NCBI GenBank assembly: GCA_018268835.1
Contig: JAFDVU010000051.1
Location: forward strand, 1-39,533
Direction of reading: 5' to 3'
From: Acidobacteriota bacterium
Lineage (GTDB): Bacteria > Acidobacteriota > Terriglobia > Bryobacterales > Bryobacteraceae
Length of the DNA: 39,533 bases
The notes under the pieces were generated by a model that was given only the letters and a program-made list of their open reading frames with translations, was not told where the DNA came from and did not search any database. The stretch's first letter is position 1. Each line of letters opens with the position of its first letter. Made by a program: the position numbers and the translations under genes. Below are positions 22,205-31,185 of this stretch, one piece after another.

Positions 22205-24823
22205 ATGCAATTTTTCAAACGTTTAACGGCGGTGATGGTGGCCGTCCTGCTGGCCGCGCCGGCGATCCCCCTGGAAGCCAAAACCAAAAAAGGCGACAAG
22301 ATCTTCTCCGAGGGGCGCTCCCACGAGCAGAAAAAAGAGTGGGACCAGGCGCTGGCCTCCTACCAGGCGGCGCTGGCCGAGGATCCCGCGGATATCCTCT
22401 ATCAGATGGCTGTGGAAAAGACCCGTTTCCAGGCCGCCCAGTTTCACGTGGAACAGGGCATGACCCTGCGCAACCAGGGGCGGCTGGGAGACGCGCTGGC
22501 CGAATTCGAACGCGCCTATGCCATCAGCCCCGGCAATGCCGCGGCCAACCAGGAAATGCGGCGCACGCGCGAGATGATCGAGATCGAGCGGCGCCGGGTG
22601 GAGGCCACCGGCAAAGAGGGATCGCCCGAAGAGCGCGCGCTCACCCCCGGCGAAATGGCCCGCCGCGCGAACAACGAAAAGCTCGCCAGCATCCTGCCGG
22701 TTCCGGAGTTGAAGCCGATCAACCAGGACCCCATCCGGCTGCGCATGAACGGCTCCCCCAAGCTGCTGTTTGAGACCGTGGCCAAGCTGGCCGGGCTGAA
22801 CGTGATCTGGGACCCCGAATATCAGCCGCAGGTTAAGGGCAATGTGCCCGTGGAGTTCGACAACGCGACGCTCGAAGAGGCGCTGGACTACATCGCGGTA
22901 CTGACCAAATCCTACTGGAAGCCGCTCTCGCCGAACACCATCTTCATCACGATGGACAACCCCAACAAGCGGCGCGATTACGAAGAGCAGGTCGCCAAGG
23001 TCTTCTACCTGCAGAACGTCAACGGCCCGCAGGAATTGCAGGAGATCGTCAACGCGGTGCGCAGCGTGGCCGATATCCAGCGCTTCTTCCCCTACAATTC
23101 GCAGAACGCGATCATCGCCAAGGGCAGCGCGGACCAGATCGCGCTGGCCGGTAAAATCCTGCACGATCTCGATAAGCCGAAGAACGAAGTGGTGGTGGAC
23201 ATCATCGTGATGGAAGCCAGCACCGTCTATACGCGCCAGTTGACCAGCGCGCTGGCATCCTCCGGGCTGAATATCCCGATCTCGTTCACCCCGCGCTCTG
23301 GCCTGATGGTGGTCCAGAACGCCAATACCACGGGCACCTCGACCACCGGCACGACCACCACCGGCACCGGCACCGGCACCACGGACACCACCGGCACCGG
23401 CACCGGCACCACGGACACCACCGGCACCGGAACCGGGACCACGACGACCAGCAGCAACATGGTGCCGCTATCCAACCTGCGGCACCTGGGCACGGCCGAC
23501 TGGGCCACCGTGGTTCCCGACGCGCTGCTGCAGGCCGTGCTGAGCGACGCCCGCACCAAGGTGATGCAGTCGCCGCAGATCCGCACGGTGGACAGCGTGA
23601 AAGCTTCGCTCAAGATCGGCGACCGGCAGCCGACCGCCACCGGCAGTTTCCAGCCCGGCATCGGCGGCGTGGGCATCAACCCGCTGGTTAATACCCAGTT
23701 CACATACATCGATGTGGGCGTGAACGTCGAGTTGCAGACGCGGGTTTTCGATAACGACGACGTCTACATGCACCTCGACCTGGACATCTCCAGCGTCACC
23801 GGGCAGGTCAACCTGGGCGGCATCAACCAGCCGATCATCGGACAGCGCAAGGTATCGCAGGAGATCCGCGTGCACGACGGGCAGCCGACGCTGCTCGGCG
23901 GACTGACGCGCGTACAGGACACCAAGACCGTCACCGGCATCCCCGGACTGAACTCCATCCCGGTCCTGCGCCGCCTGTTCACCGGCGAGAGCGTGGACCG
24001 CGAACGGCAGGAACTGCTGATCGCGCTGGTGCCGCACATCGTGCGCCGGCCCGAATTCACGGCGGAGAACCTGCGCGGCATCGCGGTGGGCAACGCGCAG
24101 TCGGTACACATCACCTACGGACGGCGCCCGAGCGAGACCCCGGCCGCCACTCCCGCGCCGGTTCCGCAGGCGCAGGCCGCCCCCGCGGCAGCGACCCCGG
24201 TGACGCCGCCGGCAACCGCGATCACCACGCCGGCCGTGCCGCTCAACCCGGCGAGTCCCACCGGACCGCCGGCCACCGCGCCGCCCATGATTCCGGGGCA
24301 GCCGGCGATGGCGCCTCCGGCGACCGCACCTCCGGCGACCGCACCTCCGGCGACGGCTCCGCCGCCGGCTGAGAGGCGTGCCGCCGAGGAGGCGCCCAGG
24401 CCCGCCGGCAACGCCGCGGTGCGCTTCCTGCCTCCGCAAATGACGGCGAATTCCGGAGGCAGCATCACGGTCGCGCTGATCATTGAAAACGCGAGCGACG
24501 CGGCCAGCGCGCCCATCACGGTGCGCTTCGATCCCAAGGTGCTGCGCCTGACCGATGTCGGCCGCGGCGACTTCTTCGCCTCGGGCGGCCAGACTCCGGC
24601 CTTCACCAAGAACATCCAGAACGATGCCGGCGCGGCCATCATCAGCCTCAGCCGGCCGCCCGAGACGCCCGGCGCGAGCGGCTCCGGCGTCCTGGCCAGC
24701 CTGATCTTCCAGGCGGTTGCGCCGGGAACCACCACCGTCACGGCGCCCAACCTGACGGTGCGCAACACGCAACAGCAGCCGGTCTTCAGCGGCAGTCCGC
24801 AGATGACCGTAACCGTGAAGTAA
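22205..24823 (+). CDS. gspD: Secretin (GspD/PilQ family) with TPR region and C-terminal cohesin domain
   Basis: 872 residues; outer-membrane channel of a type II secretion or type IV pilus system. There is a signal peptide (about 1-25), two TPR-like helix pairs (about 30-110), and an N0/STN-like domain (about 178-255, IRLRMNGSPKLLFETVAKLAG). An N1 domain (about 260-320, VFYLQNVNGPQELQEIV) follows. The secretin core then starts at EVVVDIIVMEAS and ends near VPHIVRRPEF (about 620). It is interrupted by a Thr/Gly-rich loop built from 30-bp repeats. A Pro/Ala/Thr linker (about 640-740, repeats of ATAPP) leads to a cohesin-like domain (about 745-872). Secretins with cohesins occur in Acidobacteria. 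It is the first gene of an operon with two pseudopilins, the next ATG following after one base. Confidence 0.9.
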   Translation: MQFFKRLTAVMVAVLLAAPAIPLEAKTKKGDKIFSEGRSHEQKKEWDQALASYQAALAEDPADILYQMAVEKTRFQAAQFHVEQGMTLRNQGRLGDALAEFERAYAISPGNAAANQEMRRTREMIEIERRRVEATGKEGSPEERALTPGEMARRANNEKLASILPVPELKPINQDPIRLRMNGSPKLLFETVAKLAGLNVIWDPEYQPQVKGNVPVEFDNATLEEALDYIAVLTKSYWKPLSPNTIFITMDNPNKRRDYEEQVAKVFYLQNVNGPQELQEIVNAVRSVADIQRFFPYNSQNAIIAKGSADQIALAGKILHDLDKPKNEVVVDIIVMEASTVYTRQLTSALASSGLNIPISFTPRSGLMVVQNANTTGTSTTGTTTTGTGTGTTDTTGTGTGTTDTTGTGTGTTTTSSNMVPLSNLRHLGTADWATVVPDALLQAVLSDARTKVMQSPQIRTVDSVKASLKIGDRQPTATGSFQPGIGGVGINPLVNTQFTYIDVGVNVELQTRVFDNDDVYMHLDLDISSVTGQVNLGGINQPIIGQRKVSQEIRVHDGQPTLLGGLTRVQDTKTVTGIPGLNSIPVLRRLFTGESVDRERQELLIALVPHIVRRPEFTAENLRGIAVGNAQSVHITYGRRPSETPAATPAPVPQAQAAPAAATPVTPPATAITTPAVPLNPASPTGPPATAPPMIPGQPAMAPPATAPPATAPPATAPPPAERRAAEEAPRPAGNAAVRFLPPQMTANSGGSITVALIIENASDAASAPITVRFDPKVLRLTDVGRGDFFASGGQTPAFTKNIQNDAGAAIISLSRPPETPGASGSGVLASLIFQAVAPGTTTVTAPNLTVRNTQQQPVFSGSPQMTVTVK
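23361..23450 (+). repeat. Three 30-bp tandem units inside gspD
   Basis: Units at 23361-23390 and 23391-23420 are identical; 23421-23450 is diverged. Each encodes a Thr/Gly decapeptide of the type TGTGTGTTDT. The tract is in frame, so copy-number changes would only lengthen or shorten the loop of the secretin. Confidence 0.85.
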
Positions 24824-24824
24824 T

Positions 24825-25289
24825 ATGCGCCGCAGGAACCAGCGCGGGTTGACCCTGGTGGAGTTGGTGGTGGCCTTCACCATCATGCTGATCCTCACCA
24901 GCATGGCGGTGCCGCTGGCGCGTTCCAAGGTGCGCGCCGAGCGCGAGCGCGAGCTGCGCTACGACCTGCGCGAGATGCGCGCCGCCATCGACAAGTACAA
25001 GGACTACGCCGACCTGGGTTACCTGGGTCCGCAGAAACAGGGCACCAACAACTGGCCGGAGACGCTCGACGTGCTGGTGGAAGGCGTCAAGCTGCCCGGT
25101 CCGGACGGCAAGAAGATGCGCTTCCTGCGCCGCATCCCGCCCGACCCCTTCACCGGCAAGGCGGAATGGGGATTGCGCAGCGACCAGGACGATCCCAAGA
25201 GCCAGAGCTGGGGCGGGCAGTGCGTGTTCGACGTGTACAGCAAGACTCAGGAGAAAGCCGCCGATGGCACAGCTTATTCCGAATGGTAG
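24825..25289 (+). CDS. gspG: Type II secretion pseudopilin (GspG-like), first copy
   Basis: A 154-residue prepilin-like protein. The short basic leader MRRRNQR is followed by the prepilin peptidase site G-LTLVE (Glu5 of the mature protein present) and a hydrophobic helix (VVAFTIMLILTSMAVPLA). The globular part has ELRYDLREMRAAIDKYKDY and the typical G-family LRRIPPDPFTGKAEW. The C-terminal CVFDVYSKTQ segment resembles the calcium-site loop of major pseudopilins. The ATG follows the secretin stop by one base and the end overlaps the next pseudopilin by 26 bp, so the three are one operon. Confidence 0.88.
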   Translation: MRRRNQRGLTLVELVVAFTIMLILTSMAVPLARSKVRAERERELRYDLREMRAAIDKYKDYADLGYLGPQKQGTNNWPETLDVLVEGVKLPGPDGKKMRFLRRIPPDPFTGKAEWGLRSDQDDPKSQSWGGQCVFDVYSKTQEKAADGTAYSEW

Positions 25290-25680
25290 GCGCCGGAGCC
25301 GGCGCGGCTTCACGTTCGTCGAGATCATGGTGGTGCTCACCATCATCGTGATCATCATCTCGATGGCCGTGCCGATCTACCAGCGCTCCATCATGCGCGC
25401 CAAGGAGAGCGTGCTCAAGAACAACCTGTTCACGCTGCGTACCGTCATCGACAACTACACCTACGACAAGGGCAAGGCGCCGCAAACGCTGCAGGATCTG
25501 GTCACCGAGGGGTATCTGCAGAAGATTCCGATGGACCCCATGGTGGGGAACAACACCAGTTGGCGCACCATCATGGAGGACGCGTCGCAGAGCGTCAACC
25601 AGTCCGAGCCGGGGATTTTCGACGTGAAATCGAGTTCGGATAAGAACGGGCTGGACGGCACCCCGTACGCCGAATGGTGA
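25264..25680 (+). CDS. gspG: Type II secretion pseudopilin (GspG-like), second copy
   Basis: 138 residues. The basic leader MAQLIPNGRRRSRR precedes G-FTFVE, a complete prepilin peptidase site, and the helix IMVVLTIIVIIISMAVPIY. The globular part follows GspG: NLFTLRTVIDNYTYDKGKAP, TLQDLVTEGYLQKIPMDPM and the C-terminal GIFDVKSSSDKNGLDGTPYAEW. CAGGAG lies 11 bases before the ATG, inside the previous gene. It shares the general layout of the first copy but is clearly diverged, so the system may use two different main or minor pseudopilins. Confidence 0.88.
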   Translation: MAQLIPNGRRRSRRGFTFVEIMVVLTIIVIIISMAVPIYQRSIMRAKESVLKNNLFTLRTVIDNYTYDKGKAPQTLQDLVTEGYLQKIPMDPMVGNNTSWRTIMEDASQSVNQSEPGIFDVKSSSDKNGLDGTPYAEW

Positions 25681-25732
25681 CGGAGCCCGGTTTTCGCCTC
25701 AAATTTTCCCGCGCGCGGCCGATAAGAGCGGT

Positions 25733-25957
25733 ATGCAAGTCCTTTCGACCGCATTCAGCGGGCTTGACGCGGCGCAGCGGAAAGTGGAATCCGTGGCGAG
25801 GCGAATCGCCCGGCCGGAGACCAACGGCGGCGACACGCAGGAATTGAGTTCGGCCATGGTAGCGCTGCTCGACGCCAAAAATCAGTTCGCCGCGAATACC
25901 AAGGTGGTCCGCACGGCCGACGATATGCAGAAGCGCCTGCTGGACATGCTGGGATAG
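25733..25957 (+). CDS. 74-residue protein resembling the terminal helices of flagellar rod/hook proteins
   Basis: The N-terminal half (MQVLSTAFSGLDAAQRKVESVARRIA) is like the first helix of FlgB/FlgC/FlgE-type axial proteins (SGLxAAQxxLxxxxxNIAN). The C-terminal half (ELSSAMVALLDAKNQFAANT, then KVVRTADDMQKRLLDM) matches the flagellar basal-body rod C-terminal pattern. The large middle domains of the flagellar proteins are missing, so only the coiled-coil D0-like part remains. There is no signal peptide. It lies 52 bp after the second pseudopilin on the same strand and precedes a convergent radical SAM gene. No other flagellar gene is in the window. Function is unknown; a structural helper in the secretion machine is a guess. 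Confidence 0.7.
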   Translation: MQVLSTAFSGLDAAQRKVESVARRIARPETNGGDTQELSSAMVALLDAKNQFAANTKVVRTADDMQKRLLDMLG

Positions 25958-25958
25958 C

Positions 25959-27284
25959 TCAGCCGGCCGGCAGATATCCGTCGCGGCGGATCTTCAGCCG
26001 GTATCCCCAGCCCACCAGCGCGAGCAGGCTCAGTTCGCCGGCGCCGAGGTAGCGGAGCCCGCCCCACAGGCGCCGCGCGATCGCCGGCCAGGAATAGAAT
26101 CGCGCCAGCAATTGGTTGTGTCCAGCGATCAGTTCCGCGGACGACATCGCGGCGGGCGTGAAGGTGACGTGGCCCAGGTCGTAGTGGGTCCAGTCGCGGT
26201 CGCGGATGCGGTGTTCGCGCTCCAACCGGCGGTAGAGCGGGGTCCCGGGAAAGGGCGTGAGCACGGTGAGTTGCAGCGCGTCGGCGCGGGCGTCCCGCAG
26301 GAAGTGCAAGGTACGGTCGAAGATTGCCGGGTCGTCGTGGTCGTAGCCCAGCACGAAGGCGGCGATCACCGCGATGCCGCGGCGGTGCAACTCCTCGATT
26401 CCGCGGCGATACTCCGCCGCGCGGTTGAAGCCCTTGCCGGTCTCCTGCAAACTCTCCTGCACGATGCTCTCGAAACCGATGAAGACGCCGCGGCAGCCGC
26501 TGCGCTGCATGCAGGCGAGCATCGCCGGATCGCGCGTCACCGCGAAGGAAATCTGCGCATACCAGTGGACGCGCAGGGGGACCAGCGCGGCCAGCAGGGC
26601 CTTGAAGTAATCCGGATCGGCGGCGAGGCTGTCGTCAATGAACAGCACGCGCCGGCGCCCCGCGGCCCGCACTTCTTCGACCACATCCTGCACCGCGCGT
26701 TTCTGGAAGCGGTATCCGGCAAACGCGGCGACGGAGCAGAATTCGCAGTGATTCGGACAACCGCGGGTGGCCTGCACCACGGCCGCCGGCATGTAGGAGT
26801 TGCCGCGCAGCAGGCGCGGGTCGGCCCGCCGCGGCCTCAATTCCTCGGAGACCGCGCGGTAGAACTTCTTCAGGCGGCCGGCGCGGTAGTCGGCGATCAT
26901 GGCAGGCAGGTTGGCCTCGGCCTCCCCGATGCAGACCGCGTCGGCGTGCGCGGCGGCCTCCTCGGGCAGAAGCGAGGGATGGTAGCCGCCGAAGAAGACG
27001 GTCTTCCCCGCCCCGCGAAATTGTGCGGCAAGTTCGTAGGCACGCGGCGCGTTGTAGGTCATGAAGGAGATGCCGACGATGTCGGCGGCGCTGGAGAAAT
27101 CCACCGCCTGGACGTTCTCGTCCACCACCTCGACGGCGACGTCCTCGGGCACGCAGGCGGCCACCGAGAGCGCGCTCAGCATCGAGAAGCGAAAGATGCG
27201 CGTGCGGAAACCGGCACGCTCGCCCGCGGCGACGCGGAACTGCGGAGCCGCGGGACAGACGATCTGCATCTGGAGACGGCGCAT
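25959..27284 (-). CDS. B12-binding-domain radical SAM protein
   Basis: 441 residues from the Met at 27284; the open frame extends to 27461 but would cross the divergent gene's start region and lacks similarity there. The N-terminal part (about 30-140) is a cobalamin-binding-like Rossmann domain (DIVGISFMTYNAPRAYELA, FFGGYHPSLLPEE). The radical SAM motif is CPNHCEFC (CxxxCxxC) at about residues 176-183, followed by FIDDSLAADPDYF and FIGFESIVQESLQETGKGFN. The C-terminal part carries LTPFPGTPLYRRL, typical of this class. Family members modify small molecules, lipids or tRNA; the reaction here is unknown. It is transcribed divergently from the metallopeptidase gene and its stop is 1 bp from the flagellar-like gene. 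Confidence 0.85.
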   Translation of the reverse strand: MRRLQMQIVCPAAPQFRVAAGERAGFRTRIFRFSMLSALSVAACVPEDVAVEVVDENVQAVDFSSAADIVGISFMTYNAPRAYELAAQFRGAGKTVFFGGYHPSLLPEEAAAHADAVCIGEAEANLPAMIADYRAGRLKKFYRAVSEELRPRRADPRLLRGNSYMPAAVVQATRGCPNHCEFCSVAAFAGYRFQKRAVQDVVEEVRAAGRRRVLFIDDSLAADPDYFKALLAALVPLRVHWYAQISFAVTRDPAMLACMQRSGCRGVFIGFESIVQESLQETGKGFNRAAEYRRGIEELHRRGIAVIAAFVLGYDHDDPAIFDRTLHFLRDARADALQLTVLTPFPGTPLYRRLEREHRIRDRDWTHYDLGHVTFTPAAMSSAELIAGHNQLLARFYSWPAIARRLWGGLRYLGAGELSLLALVGWGYRLKIRRDGYLPAG

Positions 27285-27396
27285 GGGAACACGGGACTGT
27301 TCCGCGGACTCGATTGTCCCACCCCCATACACGGAGCGCCAGCGGCCGCCGAGCGCAGGTCCCCCGGCCGGCAAACTCGCGCTGTACACTCGGGGT

Positions 27397-29133
27397 ATGA
27401 GAGGGCTGCGCGCCTGGATCCTGGCTGCCCTGCTCCTGCCGCCCGGCGTCGCACACGCCACCTGGACGGTGGCGCGGACGCGGAACTTCGAGGTCTACAG
27501 CAACGCGCCGGCCGACGTTCCGCGCGCGCTGGCCTCGGGGCTGGAACGGCTGCGCGCGTTCCTGGCGCGGCAAATCGGAATCGTTCCCCCGGGCACGGTG
27601 CGGGTGGTGTGCTTCGCCTCGCTGAGCGAATTCGACGATTACCGCATCCGGCCGGCCGCTGATGGTTTCTCGGTGATGGGCCCAGATGGCGAGTACATCG
27701 TGCTCCACGCCGCCGCGCCCAACGACCTGCGCGTGCCGGCGCACGAGTACGCGCACCTCCTGATCCACTCGAGCGGCTGGAACCTGCCCGGCTGGCTGGC
27801 GGAAGGCATCGCCGAGGTCGTCTCCACCGTGCGCTTCGGCGAACAATACAGCTTCATCGGCGGCGATCTTCCCGGACGGTCGCACCAGTTGAAGACGGCC
27901 GCGTGGATTCCGCCCGGTGAGCTATTCGGCAGCAGGTCCGCACTCGAGAACGACCCGCTGCGCCTGCCGTTCTACTATGCCGAAAGCTGGGCCGTGGCCG
28001 AGACCCTGATCGTGTCCCCGCGGTACGCGCCGCACTTCCCCGAGTTCCTGGCGATGCTCAACCAGGGCTCGAGCAGCGCGGCGGCCATCGAGGGCGTGTA
28101 CCATACCACCGCCGACGCCCTCTTCCGGGAGGCGCGCGAACGCGTGCTGAGCGGCATGGTTCCGCTGCCGCTGCCGCCGGTGGAAGACGGCGCCGCGGCG
28201 GTGCGGGTAGATGCCGCCTCGCCCTTCGAAGCGCGCCTGGCGCTGGCCGGATTGCGCCACGCGTCCGGCCAGGCGGAGCGCGCGCTGGCGCAGTACCGTG
28301 AACTGGCGGTCGAGAATCCGCGGGACCCGCGGGTTCCTGCGGCGCTGGGAGTGATCGCGCTGGAGCGGAGCGACGAGACGGAAGCCGCGCGGCAGTGGGA
28401 GCGCGCGTTCACCCTTGGACTGGATGATGCCGATCTCTGCTACCGCTTCGCCATCCTGGCCGATGACAAGGGACTGGCGCCGGCCGAGGTGCGCGCCGCG
28501 CTGGAGCGCGCCGTGGCGCTGCGTCCGGATCTGGACGATGCGCAGTTCCGCCTGGGCCTGATGGACTACAACGCCGATCATCCCGCCGACGCGCTGGCCC
28601 ATTTTCGCGCCATGCGTCCACCCTCACCGGATCGCGCCTGGCGCTACTACAACGCCCTGGCATCGGCACTGTTGGAGTTGAACCGCCGCGCGGAGGCGAA
28701 GCAGGCCGCGATCGAAGCCGAACGCGCCGCCGCAAGCGACCAGGAGCGCAAACGCGCCCGCGACCTGCAATACTTCGCCGACACCCGCCTATCGGTCGAG
28801 ATCGCGCGCGGACCAGACGGGCAGCGCATCTTCCGCGCCGTGCGAGTACCGGTGGACGCCGCGCCGCGCAACCCCTTCATCGAAGCCGGCGACGACGCGC
28901 GTAGCGCGGAGGCGCGCCTGGAAATTGTGGAGTGCAACGACGACGGCATCCGGCTGGTGCTCGGCACCGCGGCCGGGCGCCTCACCCTGGCGATACCGGA
29001 TCCTTCGAAGGTGCAGATCCGCAACGCCGGCGGCGTGAAATTCGAGTTCGTCTGCGGGCCGCAGCGGGATCGCCCGGTGCTGGTGGAGTACACCGCGGCC
29101 GGAATCCTGCGCGGCCTCGAGTTGCGTGAGTAG
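27397..29133 (+). CDS. Secreted TPR-containing gluzincin-type metallopeptidase (peptidase MA-like)
   Basis: 578 residues from the Met at 27397, which opens a signal peptide (MRGLRAWILAALLLPPGVAHA). The longer frame from 27061 lies antisense to the radical SAM gene and is rejected. The zinc motif HEYAH is at residues 116-120, and the downstream GWLAEGIAE supplies the third ligand (Glu136). This is the peptidase MA-like/DUF1570 pattern. Residues about 270-460 contain TPR-like helices (LAQYRELAVENPRDPRVPAAL and similar). The C-terminal ~100 residues are beta-rich. Substrate unknown; periplasmic or secreted location is inferred from the signal. Confidence 0.82.
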   Translation: MRGLRAWILAALLLPPGVAHATWTVARTRNFEVYSNAPADVPRALASGLERLRAFLARQIGIVPPGTVRVVCFASLSEFDDYRIRPAADGFSVMGPDGEYIVLHAAAPNDLRVPAHEYAHLLIHSSGWNLPGWLAEGIAEVVSTVRFGEQYSFIGGDLPGRSHQLKTAAWIPPGELFGSRSALENDPLRLPFYYAESWAVAETLIVSPRYAPHFPEFLAMLNQGSSSAAAIEGVYHTTADALFREARERVLSGMVPLPLPPVEDGAAAVRVDAASPFEARLALAGLRHASGQAERALAQYRELAVENPRDPRVPAALGVIALERSDETEAARQWERAFTLGLDDADLCYRFAILADDKGLAPAEVRAALERAVALRPDLDDAQFRLGLMDYNADHPADALAHFRAMRPPSPDRAWRYYNALASALLELNRRAEAKQAAIEAERAAASDQERKRARDLQYFADTRLSVEIARGPDGQRIFRAVRVPVDAAPRNPFIEAGDDARSAEARLEIVECNDDGIRLVLGTAAGRLTLAIPDPSKVQIRNAGGVKFEFVCGPQRDRPVLVEYTAAGILRGLELRE

Positions 29134-29148
29134 CGCCGGGAGCGTGCG

Positions 29149-31185
29149 CTACCAGACGCGGCAGGCGCTCTGCTTGACCATGGCCTGGCCGGCTTTGCAC
29201 GCGAAGGCCTTCTGGAACTCCGGCATGTTCACGACCACGCCGTTGACGCGGAACTGCGCGGGCGAGTGCGGATCCACCTGCACCTGCAAACGCAGCGACT
29301 CATCGCGCTGGTTGGAGCACCAGATCTGGCCGAAGGAGAGGAAGAAGCGCTGCTCCGGCGTGAAGCCGTCGATCTTCTTCGCAGCCTCCTGTTTGCTCAT
29401 GGTGTTCATGAGGGCCATGAGGGCGACGCGCGCGCCGCCGTTATCGGCGGTGTTTTCGCCCAGTGTGAGCTTGCCGTTGACGTAGACCCCGGGCGCCACG
29501 CTGAAGCTGGAATACTCGTCGGCCACGCAAGCGGCGCGCTCTTCGAAGGCTTTGCCGTCGGTGGGGGTCCACCAGTCGCGCAGGTTGCCCTGAGGATCGA
29601 ACTGGCGTCCCTGGTCGTCGAATCCGTGGGTGAGTTCGTGGCCGATCACCATGCCGATGCCGCCGAAGTTCACGGCGTCGTCCATGGTCTTATCGAAGAA
29701 TGGCGGCTGCAGGATTCCGGCCGGGAAGTTGATGTTGTTCATCTGCGGATCGTAGTAGGCATTGACGGTGGGCGGAGTCATGGCCCACTCCTCGCGATCC
29801 ACGGGCTTGCCGATCTTATCCACCTGGCGCTGGAATTCGAACTCGTCACAGCGGAAGCCGTTGCCCATGTGGTCGTCGCGCTTGATGGTCACGCTCGAAT
29901 AGTCGCGCCACTTGTCGGGGTAGCCGATCTTGTTGGTGATGGCGCGAAGCTTGACCAACGCCTCCTTTTTGGTGGCATCAGTCATCCAGGGCAGCTTCTG
30001 GATGTCCTCGCCGAGCGCCTTTTCGAGGGCGTCCACCATTTTCAGGGTGCGCTCCTTACCCTCGGCGCCGAAGGTCTTCTCCACGTACTTGCGGCCCAGT
30101 GCTTCGCCAAGCTGGCTGTCGGTGTAATCCACGCAGCGCTTCCAGCGCGGGCGCATCTGCTGCGTGCCGGTGAGGGTCTTGCCGTAGAAATCGAAATTCT
30201 CGTTGAGGAACGAGGTGGGCAGCACGGGGACTTCGGAGTGCAGGGCGTGCCAGGTCAGGTAGACCTTCCAATCGTCGAGGGAGTCGCTCTTCAGCAGCGT
30301 GTCCACCGTCTGGAAGAAGCCCGGCCAAGCCACGTTCACTGTCTGGAAGGCGGGCGGCTTGACGCCGGTGAAGTACTGCGCCCAGGCGAACTGCGGATTG
30401 GCCTTTTCGAACGCGCCTTTCTCGAGCAGGTGGTATACCTTTTCCGGATCGCGCCGCGAAACCAGGTCGAGCGACCCCTTGGCCAGCGCGGTCTCCATGC
30501 GCATCACGGTCTGCGCGTAGGCTTTGGCGGTCTCCGGTTTCTCGCCGGCGAGAACGAACATGCGCGCCACGTGGGCCACGTACTTGTCGCGGATCTCCTT
30601 GCTCTTGGCGTCTTCCTTCAGGTAGTAGTCGCGGTCGGGCAGGCCGAGGCCGCCCTGGTCAAGTTGTGCGATCACGCTGCTGGAATCCTTGAAATCCTGC
30701 CCGCTGCCGAATTCGAAGAGGGAGTCGATACCGATGCGGTGCAGGTGCGCGACCAGGGGCGCGATCTGCGCCTTATCGTTGAGCGCCTGAATGCGGTCGA
30801 GCAGGGGCCGGAGCGGCGTCAGGCCCTTGGCATCGATGGCCTTTTCGTCCATGCAGGCGGCGTAGTAATCGCCGATTTTCTGGGTGGTCGCGTCGCGGCC
30901 GGGATCCGGTTTCGCGGCCTCCTCGAGGATCTGGTGCAGCACGTCGCGGTTGCGCTCCTCGAGTTCGCTGAAGCGGCCCCAACGGGATTGATCCGGCGGG
31001 ACCGGGTTGTTCTTGATCCAGTTGCCGCAGGCGTACTGGTAGAAGTCCTTACACGGGTCGACCGAACGGTCGATCGCGGAAGTCGAGAAACGCATCATGG
31101 AAGCGGTGGGGGCGGGTTGCGCCGCCAGCGCGCAGGCGCACGCCAGGGTAGTGACAGCGGTTTTCAGCAAGCAGGTTCTCCTCAT
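29149..31185 (-). CDS. M13 family (neprilysin/PepO-like) zinc metallopeptidase
   Basis: 678 residues with a signal peptide ending near ALAAQ. The family opening SVDPCKDFYQYACGNW is at about 41-56. The zinc site is HELTH (516-520) and ENTAD (577-581); NAYYDPQMNNINFPAGIL is the substrate-binding segment and CRVW the conserved end. All catalytic residues are present and the length is normal. M13 enzymes cut short peptides, typically in the periplasm or outside. The ATG at 31185 is followed by AGGAGAACCTGC and a TTG at 31170; AGGAG is a good ribosome-binding site for that TTG, which would shorten the signal peptide by five residues. It lies divergent from the M20 amidohydrolase and convergent with the TPR peptidase, so several peptide-degrading genes are clustered here. 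Confidence 0.93.
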   Translation of the reverse strand: MRRTCLLKTAVTTLACACALAAQPAPTASMMRFSTSAIDRSVDPCKDFYQYACGNWIKNNPVPPDQSRWGRFSELEERNRDVLHQILEEAAKPDPGRDATTQKIGDYYAACMDEKAIDAKGLTPLRPLLDRIQALNDKAQIAPLVAHLHRIGIDSLFEFGSGQDFKDSSSVIAQLDQGGLGLPDRDYYLKEDAKSKEIRDKYVAHVARMFVLAGEKPETAKAYAQTVMRMETALAKGSLDLVSRRDPEKVYHLLEKGAFEKANPQFAWAQYFTGVKPPAFQTVNVAWPGFFQTVDTLLKSDSLDDWKVYLTWHALHSEVPVLPTSFLNENFDFYGKTLTGTQQMRPRWKRCVDYTDSQLGEALGRKYVEKTFGAEGKERTLKMVDALEKALGEDIQKLPWMTDATKKEALVKLRAITNKIGYPDKWRDYSSVTIKRDDHMGNGFRCDEFEFQRQVDKIGKPVDREEWAMTPPTVNAYYDPQMNNINFPAGILQPPFFDKTMDDAVNFGGIGMVIGHELTHGFDDQGRQFDPQGNLRDWWTPTDGKAFEERAACVADEYSSFSVAPGVYVNGKLTLGENTADNGGARVALMALMNTMSKQEAAKKIDGFTPEQRFFLSFGQIWCSNQRDESLRLQVQVDPHSPAQFRVNGVVVNMPEFQKAFACKAGQAMVKQSACRVW

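Noticed and set aside
23361..23450. CRISPR-like array
   Set aside because: The repeats are directly adjacent without spacers and encode an in-frame Thr/Gly tract of the secretin.
23468..24928. 486-codon minus-strand frame opposite the secretin gene
   Set aside because: Arg/Gly-rich shadow, no family features.
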